Below are positions 40,918 through 48,772 of a DNA stretch of 64,000 bases, one piece after another. The translations under genes were made by a program, and so were the position numbers. The stretch lies in NCBI RefSeq assembly GCF_000006945.2, contig NC_003197.2, positions 3,906,001 through 3,970,000 on the forward strand. The letters are read 5' to 3'. Positions within the stretch are counted from its first letter, which is position 1. Each line of letters starts with the position of its first letter. Origin of the DNA: Salmonella enterica subsp. enterica serovar Typhimurium str. LT2. GTDB lineage: Bacteria; Pseudomonadota; Gammaproteobacteria; Enterobacterales; Enterobacteriaceae. The notes under the pieces were generated by a model that was not told where the DNA came from, ran no database searches, and was given only the letters and a program-made list of their open reading frames with translations.

Positions 40918-42300
40918 TTAGTTCTGCAATTCTTTATGGGTAAATTCTTGTTCATTACGGTGTGCGCCCTGCGCCAGTTGTTCCAGAATGGTTTTCAGGA
41001 ACGGGCTTTTCAGGGTGTAGTAGCGTTTAGCGATCGCGGCGCTCAGCAGATAACAGATGGCCGGGACGATAGTGAACAGAGCGATGATGATGCTGATCGT
41101 GGCGCTGTTTTGCGTTTTCGCCGCCGCGTCGTAACCGCCGCCTGCCAGCATCCAGCCAATCAGCGCCCCGCCGAGGGCAAGACCCAGTTTCAGCACGAAC
41201 AACGTGCCGGCAAAACTGATCCCCGTCAGGCGTTTGCCGTTACACCATTCGCCATAGTCGACGGTGTCAGACATCATCACCCACTGGATAGGCGTGACTA
41301 ACTGGTGCAATACGCCAATCACAAAGATAAAGACGAACATAGCGATCGTGGCGTGCATCGGTACGAAGAACATCGCCACGCTGATTACTGCGAGTAAAGC
41401 ATTGGTCCACCAGAAAACGCTCACTTTGCATTTCCAGTCGGTCAACGGTTTTGCCAGCGCCGAGCCAATCAGGTTGCCGACGCAATAGGTGGTGAGGAAG
41501 GCGACAAACACGCCCGGTTTGCCCAATATCCAGGTGACGTAATACATCATCGCCCCGCCGCGCACGCATACCGCCAGAATATTCAGGATGGTGAGCAGGC
41601 CGACTATGCGCCACTGGTCGTTGTGCCAGATATCACGCAGGTCTTCACGCATGGAGGTATGGGTGGCAGGCGCTTCAACGCGCTCTTTGGTGGTAAAGAA
41701 GCAGAACGCCAGCATCAGGAACGCCACCACCGAGAGCGCCGCGATACCCCCCTGGAAGCCCAGCGCCTTATTCTCGCCGCCAATCAGTTTCACCAGAGGC
41801 ATCATCAGTACGGTAGAAAGCATTCCGCCCGCCGTTGCCAGCACAAAGCGCCAGGATTGCAGGGAGATACGCTGCGTTGGGTCATTGGTTATTACACCCC
41901 CCAACGCGCAGTAAGGGATGTTGACCACAGTGTACAGAAGGGTGAGCAACGTGTAGGTGATGGCGGCATAAATCATTTTGCCGTTCAGACTGAGATCCGG
42001 CGTGCTATAAGCCAGCACACAAACGATACCAAACGGCAACGCGCCAAACAGCACCCAGGGTCGGAATTTGCCCCAGCGAGAGCGGGTGCGGTCGGCCAGC
42101 AGGCCCATACAAGGGTCGGAGATGGCATCAAGCGCACGCGCCAGTAAAAACATGGTGCCAACAAAACCAGCGGGAATGCCGAAAATATCGGTATAGAAGA
42201 ACATCATATATAACATGACGTTATCAAAGATGATGTGGCTGGCGGCATCGCCCATACCATAGCCAATCTTCTCCTTAACGGAGAGAATTTCACTTTTCAT
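40918..42300 (-). CDS. yicJ: GPH-family glycoside:cation symporter YicJ
   Basis: 460 residues with 12 transmembrane segments, of the glycoside-pentoside-hexuronide family (MelB/XylP type). Family features: KIGYGMGDAASHIIFDNVML at the N-terminus, the LADRTRSRWGKFRPWVL loop after TM2-3, and IQWVMMSDTVDYGEW. It probably imports xylosides for YicI. First gene of the yicJI operon, divergent from selC across 287 nt. Confidence 0.93.
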   Translation of the reverse strand: MKSEILSVKEKIGYGMGDAASHIIFDNVMLYMMFFYTDIFGIPAGFVGTMFLLARALDAISDPCMGLLADRTRSRWGKFRPWVLFGALPFGIVCVLAYSTPDLSLNGKMIYAAITYTLLTLLYTVVNIPYCALGGVITNDPTQRISLQSWRFVLATAGGMLSTVLMMPLVKLIGGENKALGFQGGIAALSVVAFLMLAFCFFTTKERVEAPATHTSMREDLRDIWHNDQWRIVGLLTILNILAVCVRGGAMMYYVTWILGKPGVFVAFLTTYCVGNLIGSALAKPLTDWKCKVSVFWWTNALLAVISVAMFFVPMHATIAMFVFIFVIGVLHQLVTPIQWVMMSDTVDYGEWCNGKRLTGISFAGTLFVLKLGLALGGALIGWMLAGGGYDAAAKTQNSATISIIIALFTIVPAICYLLSAAIAKRYYTLKSPFLKTILEQLAQGAHRNEQEFTHKELQN

Positions 42301-42551
42301 TACGCATCCTTAACGCTCACAACGCTCACTAATACCGGTTACAGTTTTTGTAAACCTTCCCTGCGAGCGTGAATATTCCGTTATTTGGTTATCAAATTAC
42401 GATTCTTGTTTTCTGTGATCAGGGTAGCGTCAAAAAGTGTGATGAAATGTAACTAATGGATTTTATGGGGGTTTATATGAAACCGATCATGGCAGAAGGA
42501 AAGGGAAGTTAAAAAAGCACGGGAGGGGATGTGGAAACGCCAGGAAGTAGC

Positions 42552-42557
42552 TATAAT
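42552..42557 (+). promoter_or_regulatory. -10 element of the selC promoter
   Basis: A perfect TATAAT lies 30 nt before the selC 5' end. A GCGCGCGCC discriminator follows it, typical of stringently controlled stable-RNA promoters. The -35 is poor. Confidence 0.65.
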
Positions 42558-42587
42558 GCGCGCGCCTCCATGTAGCAATCGAGGCGC

Positions 42588-42682
42588 GGAAGATCGTCGT
42601 CTCCGGTGAGGCGGCTGGACTTCAAATCCAGTTGGGGCCGCCAGCGGTCCCGGGCAGGTTCGACTCCTGTGATCTTCCGCCA
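42588..42682 (+). tRNA. selC: tRNA-Sec (selenocysteine, anticodon UCA)
   Basis: 95 nt including the encoded CCA. The acceptor arms GGAAGATC and GATCTTCC pair over 8 bp, the length peculiar to tRNA-Sec. The anticodon loop CTTCAAAT holds UCA (TCA), and a long variable arm follows. The sequence agrees with E. coli selC as remembered. Its 3' half is a common phage and island attachment site, and SPI-3 begins directly downstream. The gene itself is intact. Confidence 0.98.
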
Positions 42683-42791
42683 ACATCCTTCTCTCATGCC
42701 CACCATTCGTCCTCTATTTCGGGACAAAGTATTTGCTTATTATTAAGACTAGTTCTTGCATATAATACGAAAGGAAAGGTGGATAGAGAAA

Positions 42792-42917
42792 GTGGAATAT
42801 TATTTTATTAATCACCATTTACCGATTGCTAAAACCGAACGTCCATTTATTGTGGGATATCGTCTGCAAAGAAGGGATAAAAGTACGCCAGGACTAACGC
42901 GGGCGGGACTTAACTAA
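42792..42917 (+). CDS. Possible small ORF just inside SPI-3
   Basis: A GTG-started 41-codon frame (MEYYFINHHLPIAKTERPFI at the start). A TATAATACG-like -10 and AAAGGAAAGG precede it within 30 nt. No homologue is recognised and the Shine-Dalgarno spacing is loose, so coding is doubtful. It may be the 5' stump of a larger lost gene next to the selC insertion point. Confidence 0.25.
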   Translation: MEYYFINHHLPIAKTERPFIVGYRLQRRDKSTPGLTRAGLN

Positions 42918-42998
42918 TCACCAAACGAACTTGTGGGTCATACTTACAGGCTCATCCTTTCTCAAAAGAGATACGCTTACCAGGCCAAAATTATGAGA

Positions 42999-43343
42999 TC
43001 AACGTATAGAGCCATCCGGATAAAGATACATGCCTCCCTCCAGATACACGGGTTCTCCTTCTTCTACCGCTAAATTATGATATAGCGATTGCATTTCATC
43101 ATCTGCACTTTCTTCCGGTTGGTTTTCAACTCGATAATAGGTATCTACATCATAGTTCTGTTTACGGAGATCGTCGTCGCTGTATACGCCAAGCCGTTTT
43201 TTTAAGCCTGTTATATTAAATATCCATTTTAACCCATCTTTAATATAATAGGCATCACCATAAGCATTTTCATCGGGGCATTCTTTATAGCCCATCCGCA
43301 ATGCAACATCACAGCCATGCTTACCAACATATTTATAACTCAT
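42999..43343 (-). CDS. Hypothetical acidic protein, SPI-3 left end
   Basis: 114 residues from the ATG at 43343 (MSYKYVGKHGCDVALRMGYK), preceded closely by GGGGGG. A TTG at 43367 would add 8 residues. Not recognised. The protein is Asp/Glu- and Tyr-rich, has no signal peptide or membrane span, and shows a repetitive acidic middle (YSDDDLRKQNYDVDTYYRVE) and the C-terminus LEGGMYLYPDGSIR. AT-rich, isolated, pointing towards selC. It could be an orphan immunity-type or phage accessory protein; there is no direct evidence. Confidence 0.6.
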   Translation of the reverse strand: MSYKYVGKHGCDVALRMGYKECPDENAYGDAYYIKDGLKWIFNITGLKKRLGVYSDDDLRKQNYDVDTYYRVENQPEESADDEMQSLYHNLAVEEGEPVYLEGGMYLYPDGSIR

Positions 43344-43532
43344 ATCCCCCCCAATATGTTGCTTCAATATCCCAGATAAAATTCATAACGAAAACCTATC
43401 CTGATAACCTATGCCACATGAAGGATACAATTTAAACTAAAGTACGCGTTATATTATCCCCTAAGTCCGTATCAAGTATGCGTATTCTGTAGTAGGTAGT
43501 AATATGTTCTAATTTATTAATGTGAGTTATAT

Positions 43533-43676
43533 ATGAAGAGATTATTTACAGCGATGATTATCGCTTTTATTACCGTCACGGCATCATCCAGTGCGCTTGC
43601 CTGCCCAAAGGGTCAACATCCACATGGGGGTACAGGCTCACATCATAAGGGTGGATGGTGTTCATACGAGCAGTAA
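43533..43676 (+). CDS. Small exported His/Gly-rich peptide
   Basis: 47 codons with a clear signal peptide: MKRLFTAMIIAFITVTASSS then ALA before the predicted cleavage. The mature part is about 24 residues, begins CPKGQHPHGG, continues TGSHHKGGWC and ends SYEQ. It holds two cysteines and four histidines. Short exported proteins with a CPxGxHPHGGTGSHHKGG core occur in enterobacteria and I believe they form a small family, but no function is known to me. The two Cys suggest a disulphide, and the His cluster suggests metal binding. Strong signal-peptide logic supports translation. Confidence 0.7.
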   Translation: MKRLFTAMIIAFITVTASSSALACPKGQHPHGGTGSHHKGGWCSYEQ

Positions 43677-43689
43677 CGTCGCAGCTTAC

Positions 43690-43896
43690 TCATCTACTTG
43701 AAGGCACTATAGCCTTACGTTTATCAACGCAGGCGCTACGTTTGTCGATGCCGTAACTTTCTGAAGAAAAAACATGAACGAGTTGGTATCGATCGCAAAG
43801 AATATGGTTACCAACAACAGTCACCTTGTCTCCAGGCTGTCGATATTCTACGGACACGACAGGAAAGGATTTTATTAATTCCTTAGAAAAACCATG
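43690..43896 (-). pseudogene. Remnant of a protein-coding gene without a start
   Basis: A minus-strand frame of 68 codons is open from a TAA to TGA at 43690-43692, with no ATG in frame. Its translation looks like real protein: SVEYRQPGDKVTVVGNHILC, then DRYQLVHVFSSESYGID and KRSACVDKR. It could start at an internal GTG (VSVEYRQ). I read it as the 3' remnant of a gene cut by rearrangement in the SPI-3 left end. No family assigned. Confidence 0.35.
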
Positions 43897-43942
43897 TTAA
43901 TCAACAGGATAAATAGTTAAAACGTGATAAAAGGCGTAACCT

Positions 43943-43963
43943 TTGCCCGCTTAAAGCGGGCAA
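43943..43963. terminator. Inverted repeat upstream of sugR
   Basis: TTGCCCGC-TTAAA-GCGGGCAA is a perfect 8-bp stem with a 5-nt loop, about 58 nt before the sugR start. There is no T-run on either side, so it may be a factor-independent pause, an operator or the end of an earlier unit. Confidence 0.4.
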
Positions 43964-44020
43964 GATTGCAGGCAAGAGATGTTATTATACTAAAACATAA
44001 AAACAGGTGAGGCTGGTGTA

Positions 44021-45211
44021 ATGAGAATCGACAAACTTTCACTGCTTAACTTTCGTTGCTTCAGACAGCTCGATATTACTTTTGATGAGCACATTACGAT
44101 TCTGGTTGCACCGAATGGCGCGGGCAAGACGACAGTGCTGGATGCGATACGCCTGGCGCTGTTTCCCTTTATTCGTGGTTTTGATGCCAGCCTCTACGTA
44201 AAAGATAAATCGCTGGCGATCCGTACAGAAGATGTACGTCTGGTTTTCCGCCCCGAAGCGCTGAACATGGAAATGTCGTCTCCGGCCATGATTACGGCTA
44301 CCGGGGAATGGGAAAGTGGAAAAACGGCAACCTGGATGCTCGACAAGCGAGGAGAACAGCCGCCGCATGAAGATAAGACAGCGGCGCAGCTTACCCGTTG
44401 GGGTGAACAACTTCAGACGCTGGTGCGTGAAGAGCATAATTTGCAGCAGGTTGAGCTTCCCCTAATGCTTTATCTGGGGACTGCTCGCTTGTGGTATCAG
44501 GAACGTTATGAGGCACAGCCTACTGAACAGCGTCTGGATAACAGCGCCTTTTCACGTTTGTCTGGTTATGACGATTGCCTTTCTGCCACATCAAATTATA
44601 AGCAATTTGAACAATGGTATAGCTGGTTATGGCTTAGCTACCGTGAACATCAAATCACACAACTTGAATCACCTTCAGCAAAGTTAAAAGAAGGTGTTCG
44701 TGTTCAGCGGATGAAAGAAGCTATTCAAGCCATCCAGCAAGCCATTAACTGTCTGACGCAGGAAGTGACTGGCTGGCACGATCTGGAATACAGCTCCAGC
44801 CATAACCAGCAATTGGTGATGAACCATCCACAGCACGGTAAGATTCCCTTATCCCAGCTCAGCGACGGCCTGCGTAATGCGGTTGCGATGGTAGCGGATA
44901 TCGCGTTTCGCTGTGTCAAACTCAACCCCCATTTACGCGATGAAGCCGCCTTAAAAACACAGGGGATTGTGCTGATCGATGAAGTCGATATGTTCCTGCA
45001 CCCAGCCTGGCAGCAGCAAATTATCCAGTCTTTGCGCAGCGCATTTCCACTAATCCAGTTTATTGTCACTACCCATAGCCCGCAGGTTATCAGCACGGTA
45101 AAACGTGAGTCTGTTCGCCTACTTGAACAGGACGAGAAAGGTAATGGTCTGGCGTCAATACCAGCGGGGCGACCTACGGCGAGCCAAGTAATGATGTACT
45201 GCACAGCGTGA
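44021..45211 (+). pseudogene. sugR: SugR, AAA/RecF-OLD type ATPase, frameshifted near its C-terminus
   Basis: A 396-codon frame. The N-terminus is an SMC/RecF-like ATPase: MRIDKLSLLNFRCFRQLDIT, Walker A VAPNGAGKTTVLDAIRLAL near 29-47, and late Walker B GIVLIDEVDMFLHPAWQQQ followed by FIVTTHSPQVIST. At GGGG 45166-45169 the expected continuation (ATYGEPSNDVLHSVMGVDP) lies in the next frame, so a single base is missing and the reading ends in an artificial RPTASQVMMYCTA tail. After MGVDPQPP the sequence passes into a different family (DUF4942), so the rest of the ATPase is gone. The gene is annotated as sugR in SPI-3. The name does not reflect a shown function. Confidence 0.75.
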
Positions 45212-45657
45212 TGGGCGTCGATCCGCAACCTCCGGTTAAGGAACAGGATGTTTTCGAACGTGGGATTATCAATGTATTTAAGGGGTTAAGCCAGGAGTAC
45301 AAAACCAATAATCCTTGTTATTTCGGCAAGAAGATTATCGTCAACAATCTGGTGAAGCATGACCGATGGGGCTACAGCCTGAACTGGGGCTGGCGACGCG
45401 ACCAGCTCGCCGATCTGGAACGAATACTCTACCTGCTGGATAGTAAAACCATTCCTGACAACCGGCATGATGTCTCTATCCGGTTTATGGACTTCGTGCG
45501 CGATAATCCGCGTGAGCAGGTCTTTGAAGACGATATGTTCACCATCCGCTACTTTTAGAAGGGCAGCGGACATATCACATTTAAGCGTCTGGATCTGGTG
45601 GAGAATATGAATGATATCGTGGCGAAGCATTATCCGGGGGCGCTGCCCGCAAAATAA
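45208..45657 (+). pseudogene. DUF4942 C-terminal remnant fused to the sugR 3' end, with an in-frame stop
   Basis: The frame starting at ATG 45208 first encodes the out-of-frame end of the SugR ATPase (MGVDPQPPVKEQ). It then turns into DVFERGIINVFKGLSQEYKT, LNWGWRRDQLADLERILYLL and FEDDMFTIRYF, which I recognise as the C-terminal part of DUF4942 proteins of P4-like islands. A TAG at 45556-45558 interrupts it. Reading through gives KGSGHITFKRLDLVENMNDI and ends at TAA 45655-45657, the normal family end. The likely change is CAG to TAG. The first ~150 residues of the DUF4942 protein are missing, so this is a fused, dead remnant. Confidence 0.7.
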
Positions 45658-45744
45658 ACGCTATCTGCGTAATAAGCTTCACCAGGAATTTCTGGCATAC
45701 TAGGCAGATTACGGCATTGCGAGTCAGATATAAGCGGAGGCGGC

Positions 45745-46782
45745 ATGGCAGACAAATACTTAACCCAATCCCCGGCAGGCGAATTTGTTATGTTTGCCAG
45801 CGATGACGGTGAAGTTCGTGTGGAGTGCCGCTTTGAGCAAGAGACGCTATGGCTCCCTCAGGCAACCATCGCCAACCTTTATCAGATCACTCCCCAGGCA
45901 GTTACACAGCACATTAAAGCGATCTATGAAGAAGGCGAACTTGAGCAAAACGCAACCTGTAAGTCTTACTTACAAGTTCAACAGGAAGGTAGCCGTCAGG
46001 TAAGCCGCAACAGGCTTCACTACAGCCTGCCTGTCATCCTTGCTGTCGGCTACCGCGTTCGTTCCCCGCGCGGCACACAGTTCCGCCAGTGGGCAACCCA
46101 GACGCTCCAGAAATACCTGATCAAAGGTTTTGTGATGGACGATGAGCGCCTGAAAAATCCGCCCGTGGGTTCATCGGCTGTACCCGACTATTTTGATGAG
46201 ATGCTGGAGCGTATCCGCGATATTCGCGCCAGCGAACGTCGGGTTTATTTGCGGGTACGAGAGATCTTTGCGTTAGCCGCCGACTATCAACCATCGCTCA
46301 AAGAAACCACGCAATTTTTTCAAACCATCCAGAACAAGTTGCATTTTGCCTGTACCGGACATACCGCTGCTGAACTCATTCATCAGCGTGCTGACGCCAG
46401 CCAGCCGCATATGGGGCTGACCAGCTATAAAGGTGAAGAGGTACGTAAGGATGACGTGACGGTGGCAAAAAATTATCTCACTCAGGATGAAGTCAGCGAG
46501 CTTAACCGCGTAGTTAACATGTGGCTGGATTTTGCCGAGGATCAGGCCCGTCGTCGTCAGCAGATCTTTTTACGCGACTGGCAGGATAAGCTGGATCAGT
46601 TCCTGCAATTTAACGACCGTGAGGTTTTACAAGGCGCAGGTAAAGTCACTAAGAAAATGGCCGATGAAAAAGCGCAGGCGGAATATAGTCAGTTTGCTGA
46701 ACAACAACGGCGCTTAAAAGAAGCCGAAGGTGAGAAGGATATCGCCGGTTTGCTACAATGGGAAACAGAACCTAAAAAGTAG
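45745..46782 (+). CDS. rhuM: RhuM family protein
   Basis: 345 residues of the virulence RhuM family (also found beside restriction systems and in islands). The N-terminus VECRFEQETLWLPQATIANL and YQITPQAVTQHIKAIYEEGE resembles an HTH/KilA-N-type DNA-binding start. YSLPVILAVGYRVRSPRGTQ and FRQWATQTLQKYLIKGFVMD are the family core. A helical, charged C-terminus runs from about 250. Cytoplasmic; biochemical role not established. Well preserved, in contrast to the wreckage on both sides. It has its own GGAGG site before the ATG. Confidence 0.9.
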   Translation: MADKYLTQSPAGEFVMFASDDGEVRVECRFEQETLWLPQATIANLYQITPQAVTQHIKAIYEEGELEQNATCKSYLQVQQEGSRQVSRNRLHYSLPVILAVGYRVRSPRGTQFRQWATQTLQKYLIKGFVMDDERLKNPPVGSSAVPDYFDEMLERIRDIRASERRVYLRVREIFALAADYQPSLKETTQFFQTIQNKLHFACTGHTAAELIHQRADASQPHMGLTSYKGEEVRKDDVTVAKNYLTQDEVSELNRVVNMWLDFAEDQARRRQQIFLRDWQDKLDQFLQFNDREVLQGAGKVTKKMADEKAQAEYSQFAEQQRRLKEAEGEKDIAGLLQWETEPKK

Positions 46783-46893
46783 CTCAGAATGCCCCGAACC
46801 CCACAAGCAAAATCATTTGGGGGCACAATAGTGGGCACCAGTAAAAATCCAACAAGATAAAAATCAATAAATTCAACAGACCAAGATATCAAA
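46783..46893. other. Segment between rhuM and the att-like site
   Basis: About 110 bp with no gene. It contains a GGGGGCACAATAGTGGGCACC block and an AT-rich tail that leads into the partial selC repeat. The arrangement resembles the outer end of a P4-type integrated element, but I cannot confirm this without alignment. Confidence 0.35.
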
Positions 46894-47067
46894 TTAGACT
46901 CCTGTGATTGCATGATACCGTCGTGAATATGGCGGTTTTATCCAGGCGTAAAGACTGTGGGTAGTAATATCAAGACGTGTTGCGACGCTGGAAACAGAAT
47001 GGCCGCGCTCAATAACCTGTTTTACCGCTTTAATTATAAACTCTTCGGGATAACGTTTACCGCTCAT
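46894..47067 (-). pseudogene. IS3-family transposase OrfA, N-terminal remnant
   Basis: 57 codons: MSGKRYPEEFIIKAVKQVIE, RGHSVSSVATRLDITTHSLY, AWIK. This is the helix-turn-helix start of OrfA in IS3-family elements (IS407-like group). After AWIK the frame runs through unrelated bases into the partial selC repeat and stops. OrfB and the downstream terminal repeat are absent. The start is the ATG at 47067 with GAGAGGAG upstream. It marks an old IS insertion followed by deletion. Confidence 0.75.
46895..46908 (+). repeat. Partial repeat of the selC 3' end (possible ancient att site)
   Basis: GACTCCTGTGAT at 46897-46908 is identical to selC 42662-42673 in the T-arm, and two preceding T also match. 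The remaining CTTCCGCCA of selC is replaced by TGCATGATA. It lies 4.2 kb downstream, in the same orientation, at the junction with an IS3 remnant. Direct repeats of the tRNA 3' end mark islands integrated at selC, so this may be a truncated attR. Confidence 0.5.
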
Positions 47068-47213
47068 GGGCTCCTCTCTTTAAGCTATCTTAAATGACTC
47101 TGCGGTGTCTGTTAAACCTGTGGCGATTCATTTAATTTTTTGTACGTATCCCACATAATCGTGCTATTCACATTTAGAGATCACGTCATCGATCTGCTAA
47201 CGAAGGAATCTCT

Positions 47214-47372
47214 ATGTGTAAATCCCGTCTCACTGAGCATCAGAACATCGCCGTAATTAAGTTGGCCGAAGCCGGATGAATGGTTAAAGATATCTGCCCT
47301 GAGGCGGATATTTGTGAAGTGACTGACTATATCTATGGACATTGGGTTTCACCACATCCTGTTTCTCACTAA
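47214..47372 (+). pseudogene. Second IS3-family OrfA remnant with an internal stop
   Basis: The frame reads MCKSRLTEHQNIAVIKLAEA-G, TGA (47277-47279), then MVKDICPEADICEVTDYIY and a short non-matching tail to TAA. Intact relatives read RKSRFTEHQIIAVIKSVEAG followed by RTVKDVCREAGISEATYY. The TGA therefore replaces an Arg codon, and the rest is eroded. It points away from the first OrfA remnant 146 nt to the left, so two different IS copies decayed here. Confidence 0.7.
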
Positions 47373-48080
47373 TGTGCTCCGGGAAAGAGTTTTCATCAGA
47401 TGAGCGATTGAAAAGAGAAGCCAGAAGCTGAAGTTGCTTCGACCAATAAGTCTGTCACTTGCTCAGACTGTCACGATCAGAATTAAGTCAGACCAACTTA
47501 TTGGCAAGGTATAACTCCCGGCATTAAGTTACAAAATTTTCTCATGGCATTAGCATTACACCTCCTTAAAGTTTACATGCGTCTCTATAAAAGAGTCTTA
47601 AATTTGTATATAAGAAGTTGATGAGAGCACAAATTTCACCATTAAGTCATTGAATAACAATGCAATAAAAGAAAAAATCTTAAATTAGGTTTTAATAATA
47701 AGAATTCATTACAGGTTGACAGGAATTACTTTTATATTTCATCACATCACCCCGATAGTGACGAAGGCAGCAGACAGATGGTATTGAGAACCGTTATTTA
47801 TCACCCTCATGATTTAGCAAATAGTGCTGTTTTAAGATTTTTTATGATATTGGAGATACTGTATAAAAATCTCAATGAGTGAAATACGAATCCGAAATGA
47901 TGTATTACGACTGTCGGATCTGTCATGGTTCCTTAAAGCTGTATTTTAGGTCTTTCCAGGAGTTTATGACACTGACAATATTTCGCGACTTTTGACAGTC
48001 GTAGTACTTTATATTATCTGGATTGACACATTTATTTACCAATGAAATATTAATAGAAACATCGACAGGAGTCGTTCAGG
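47373..48080. other. AT-rich region upstream of rmbA-misL
   Basis: About 708 bp without a clear gene. The left end (47390-47500) may contain further eroded transposase sequence. A 34-codon ATG frame at 47778-47882 (MVLRTVIYHPHDLANSAVLR) has a poor ribosome site and no known relative. A 10-bp inverted repeat TACGACTGTC / GACAGTCGTA (47906-47915, 47994-48003) flanks the presumed promoter zone of rmbA. The strong AT bias fits H-NS silencing. Confidence 0.5.
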
Positions 48081-48698
48081 ATGATGAGAAAGCCTTCACA
48101 AATTGTCCATTGCATTAGTTGCGATTTATCCTGTCAATTATTTCCTGACAGCGCAGTACGGGTGCAATACTGTCATAATGCGGCATTTTCCATCTGGCCA
48201 GATGGTAATGCTTTCCTGAAAAAAGGGTTTATTGAAAAGTTATTGCTTGATAGACACAATCATTTATCCAGCGGTTTTATCTTTGTTGATTTTTCTTTCC
48301 CGAATCTTCGACGATTTACCGATTTGCAATGGGCTGACAGTCTGGCAGACAGTGGCATGCATATTGTCCTGATTTCTGACAGAAGTTTAACTCCGCTGGC
48401 CAATTACTGGATTTTGAAAAGCAATAAAATACAAGGGATTATTTATTCCGATGACGATGATATTGTGCAACAGCAAAAGATGCACCGCTTGTTTACCGGT
48501 CGGCTCGCCAACAGTAAACGTGGACGAACGCTTAACTATACGGAATTTATATTACTGAAGCGCTTTGTATCAGGAATAAGTATTCAGCAGATTGTAAATA
48601 TTGACAATATTGATATTAAGAAACTTTATGTGCATAAGCTGCGGCTTGAAAATAAGCTAGGGCATAGCATTCATAAAATAATATCAAATATTTTATAG
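48081..48698 (+). CDS. rmbA: RmbA, LuxR-type regulator-like protein
   Basis: 205 residues by position the SPI-3 gene rmbA. The C-terminal 55 residues (LNYTEFILLKRFVSGISIQQ, IVNIDNIDIKKLYVHKLRLE, NKLG) follow the LuxR/GerE helix-turn-helix pattern. The N-terminal part has several Cys (CISCDLSCQLFP) and a response-regulator-like middle (MHIVLISDRSLTPLANYWIL) without clear phosphorylation Asp residues. AT-rich. It lies 74 nt before misL in the same direction and may be co-transcribed. Target genes are unknown. Tandem ATGs leave one residue of doubt at the start. Confidence 0.7.
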   Translation: MMRKPSQIVHCISCDLSCQLFPDSAVRVQYCHNAAFSIWPDGNAFLKKGFIEKLLLDRHNHLSSGFIFVDFSFPNLRRFTDLQWADSLADSGMHIVLISDRSLTPLANYWILKSNKIQGIIYSDDDDIVQQQKMHRLFTGRLANSKRGRTLNYTEFILLKRFVSGISIQQIVNIDNIDIKKLYVHKLRLENKLGHSIHKIISNIL

Positions 48699-48772
48699 AT
48701 CCGTTTCCATTTTTATTATTTCCATATTATTGCGATGTGGAAGACGCTTTACGCCATAATGCAGGAGGCAGA

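Noticed and set aside
47214..47372. TGA read as selenocysteine, given selC nearby
   Set aside because: The frame is an eroded transposase in which relatives have Arg. No SECIS-like hairpin follows, and selC is a genome-wide gene whose proximity has no bearing.
47778..47882. 34-codon frame upstream of rmbA
   Set aside because: The ribosome site is too far upstream and no homologue is known; in AT-rich DNA such frames are common.
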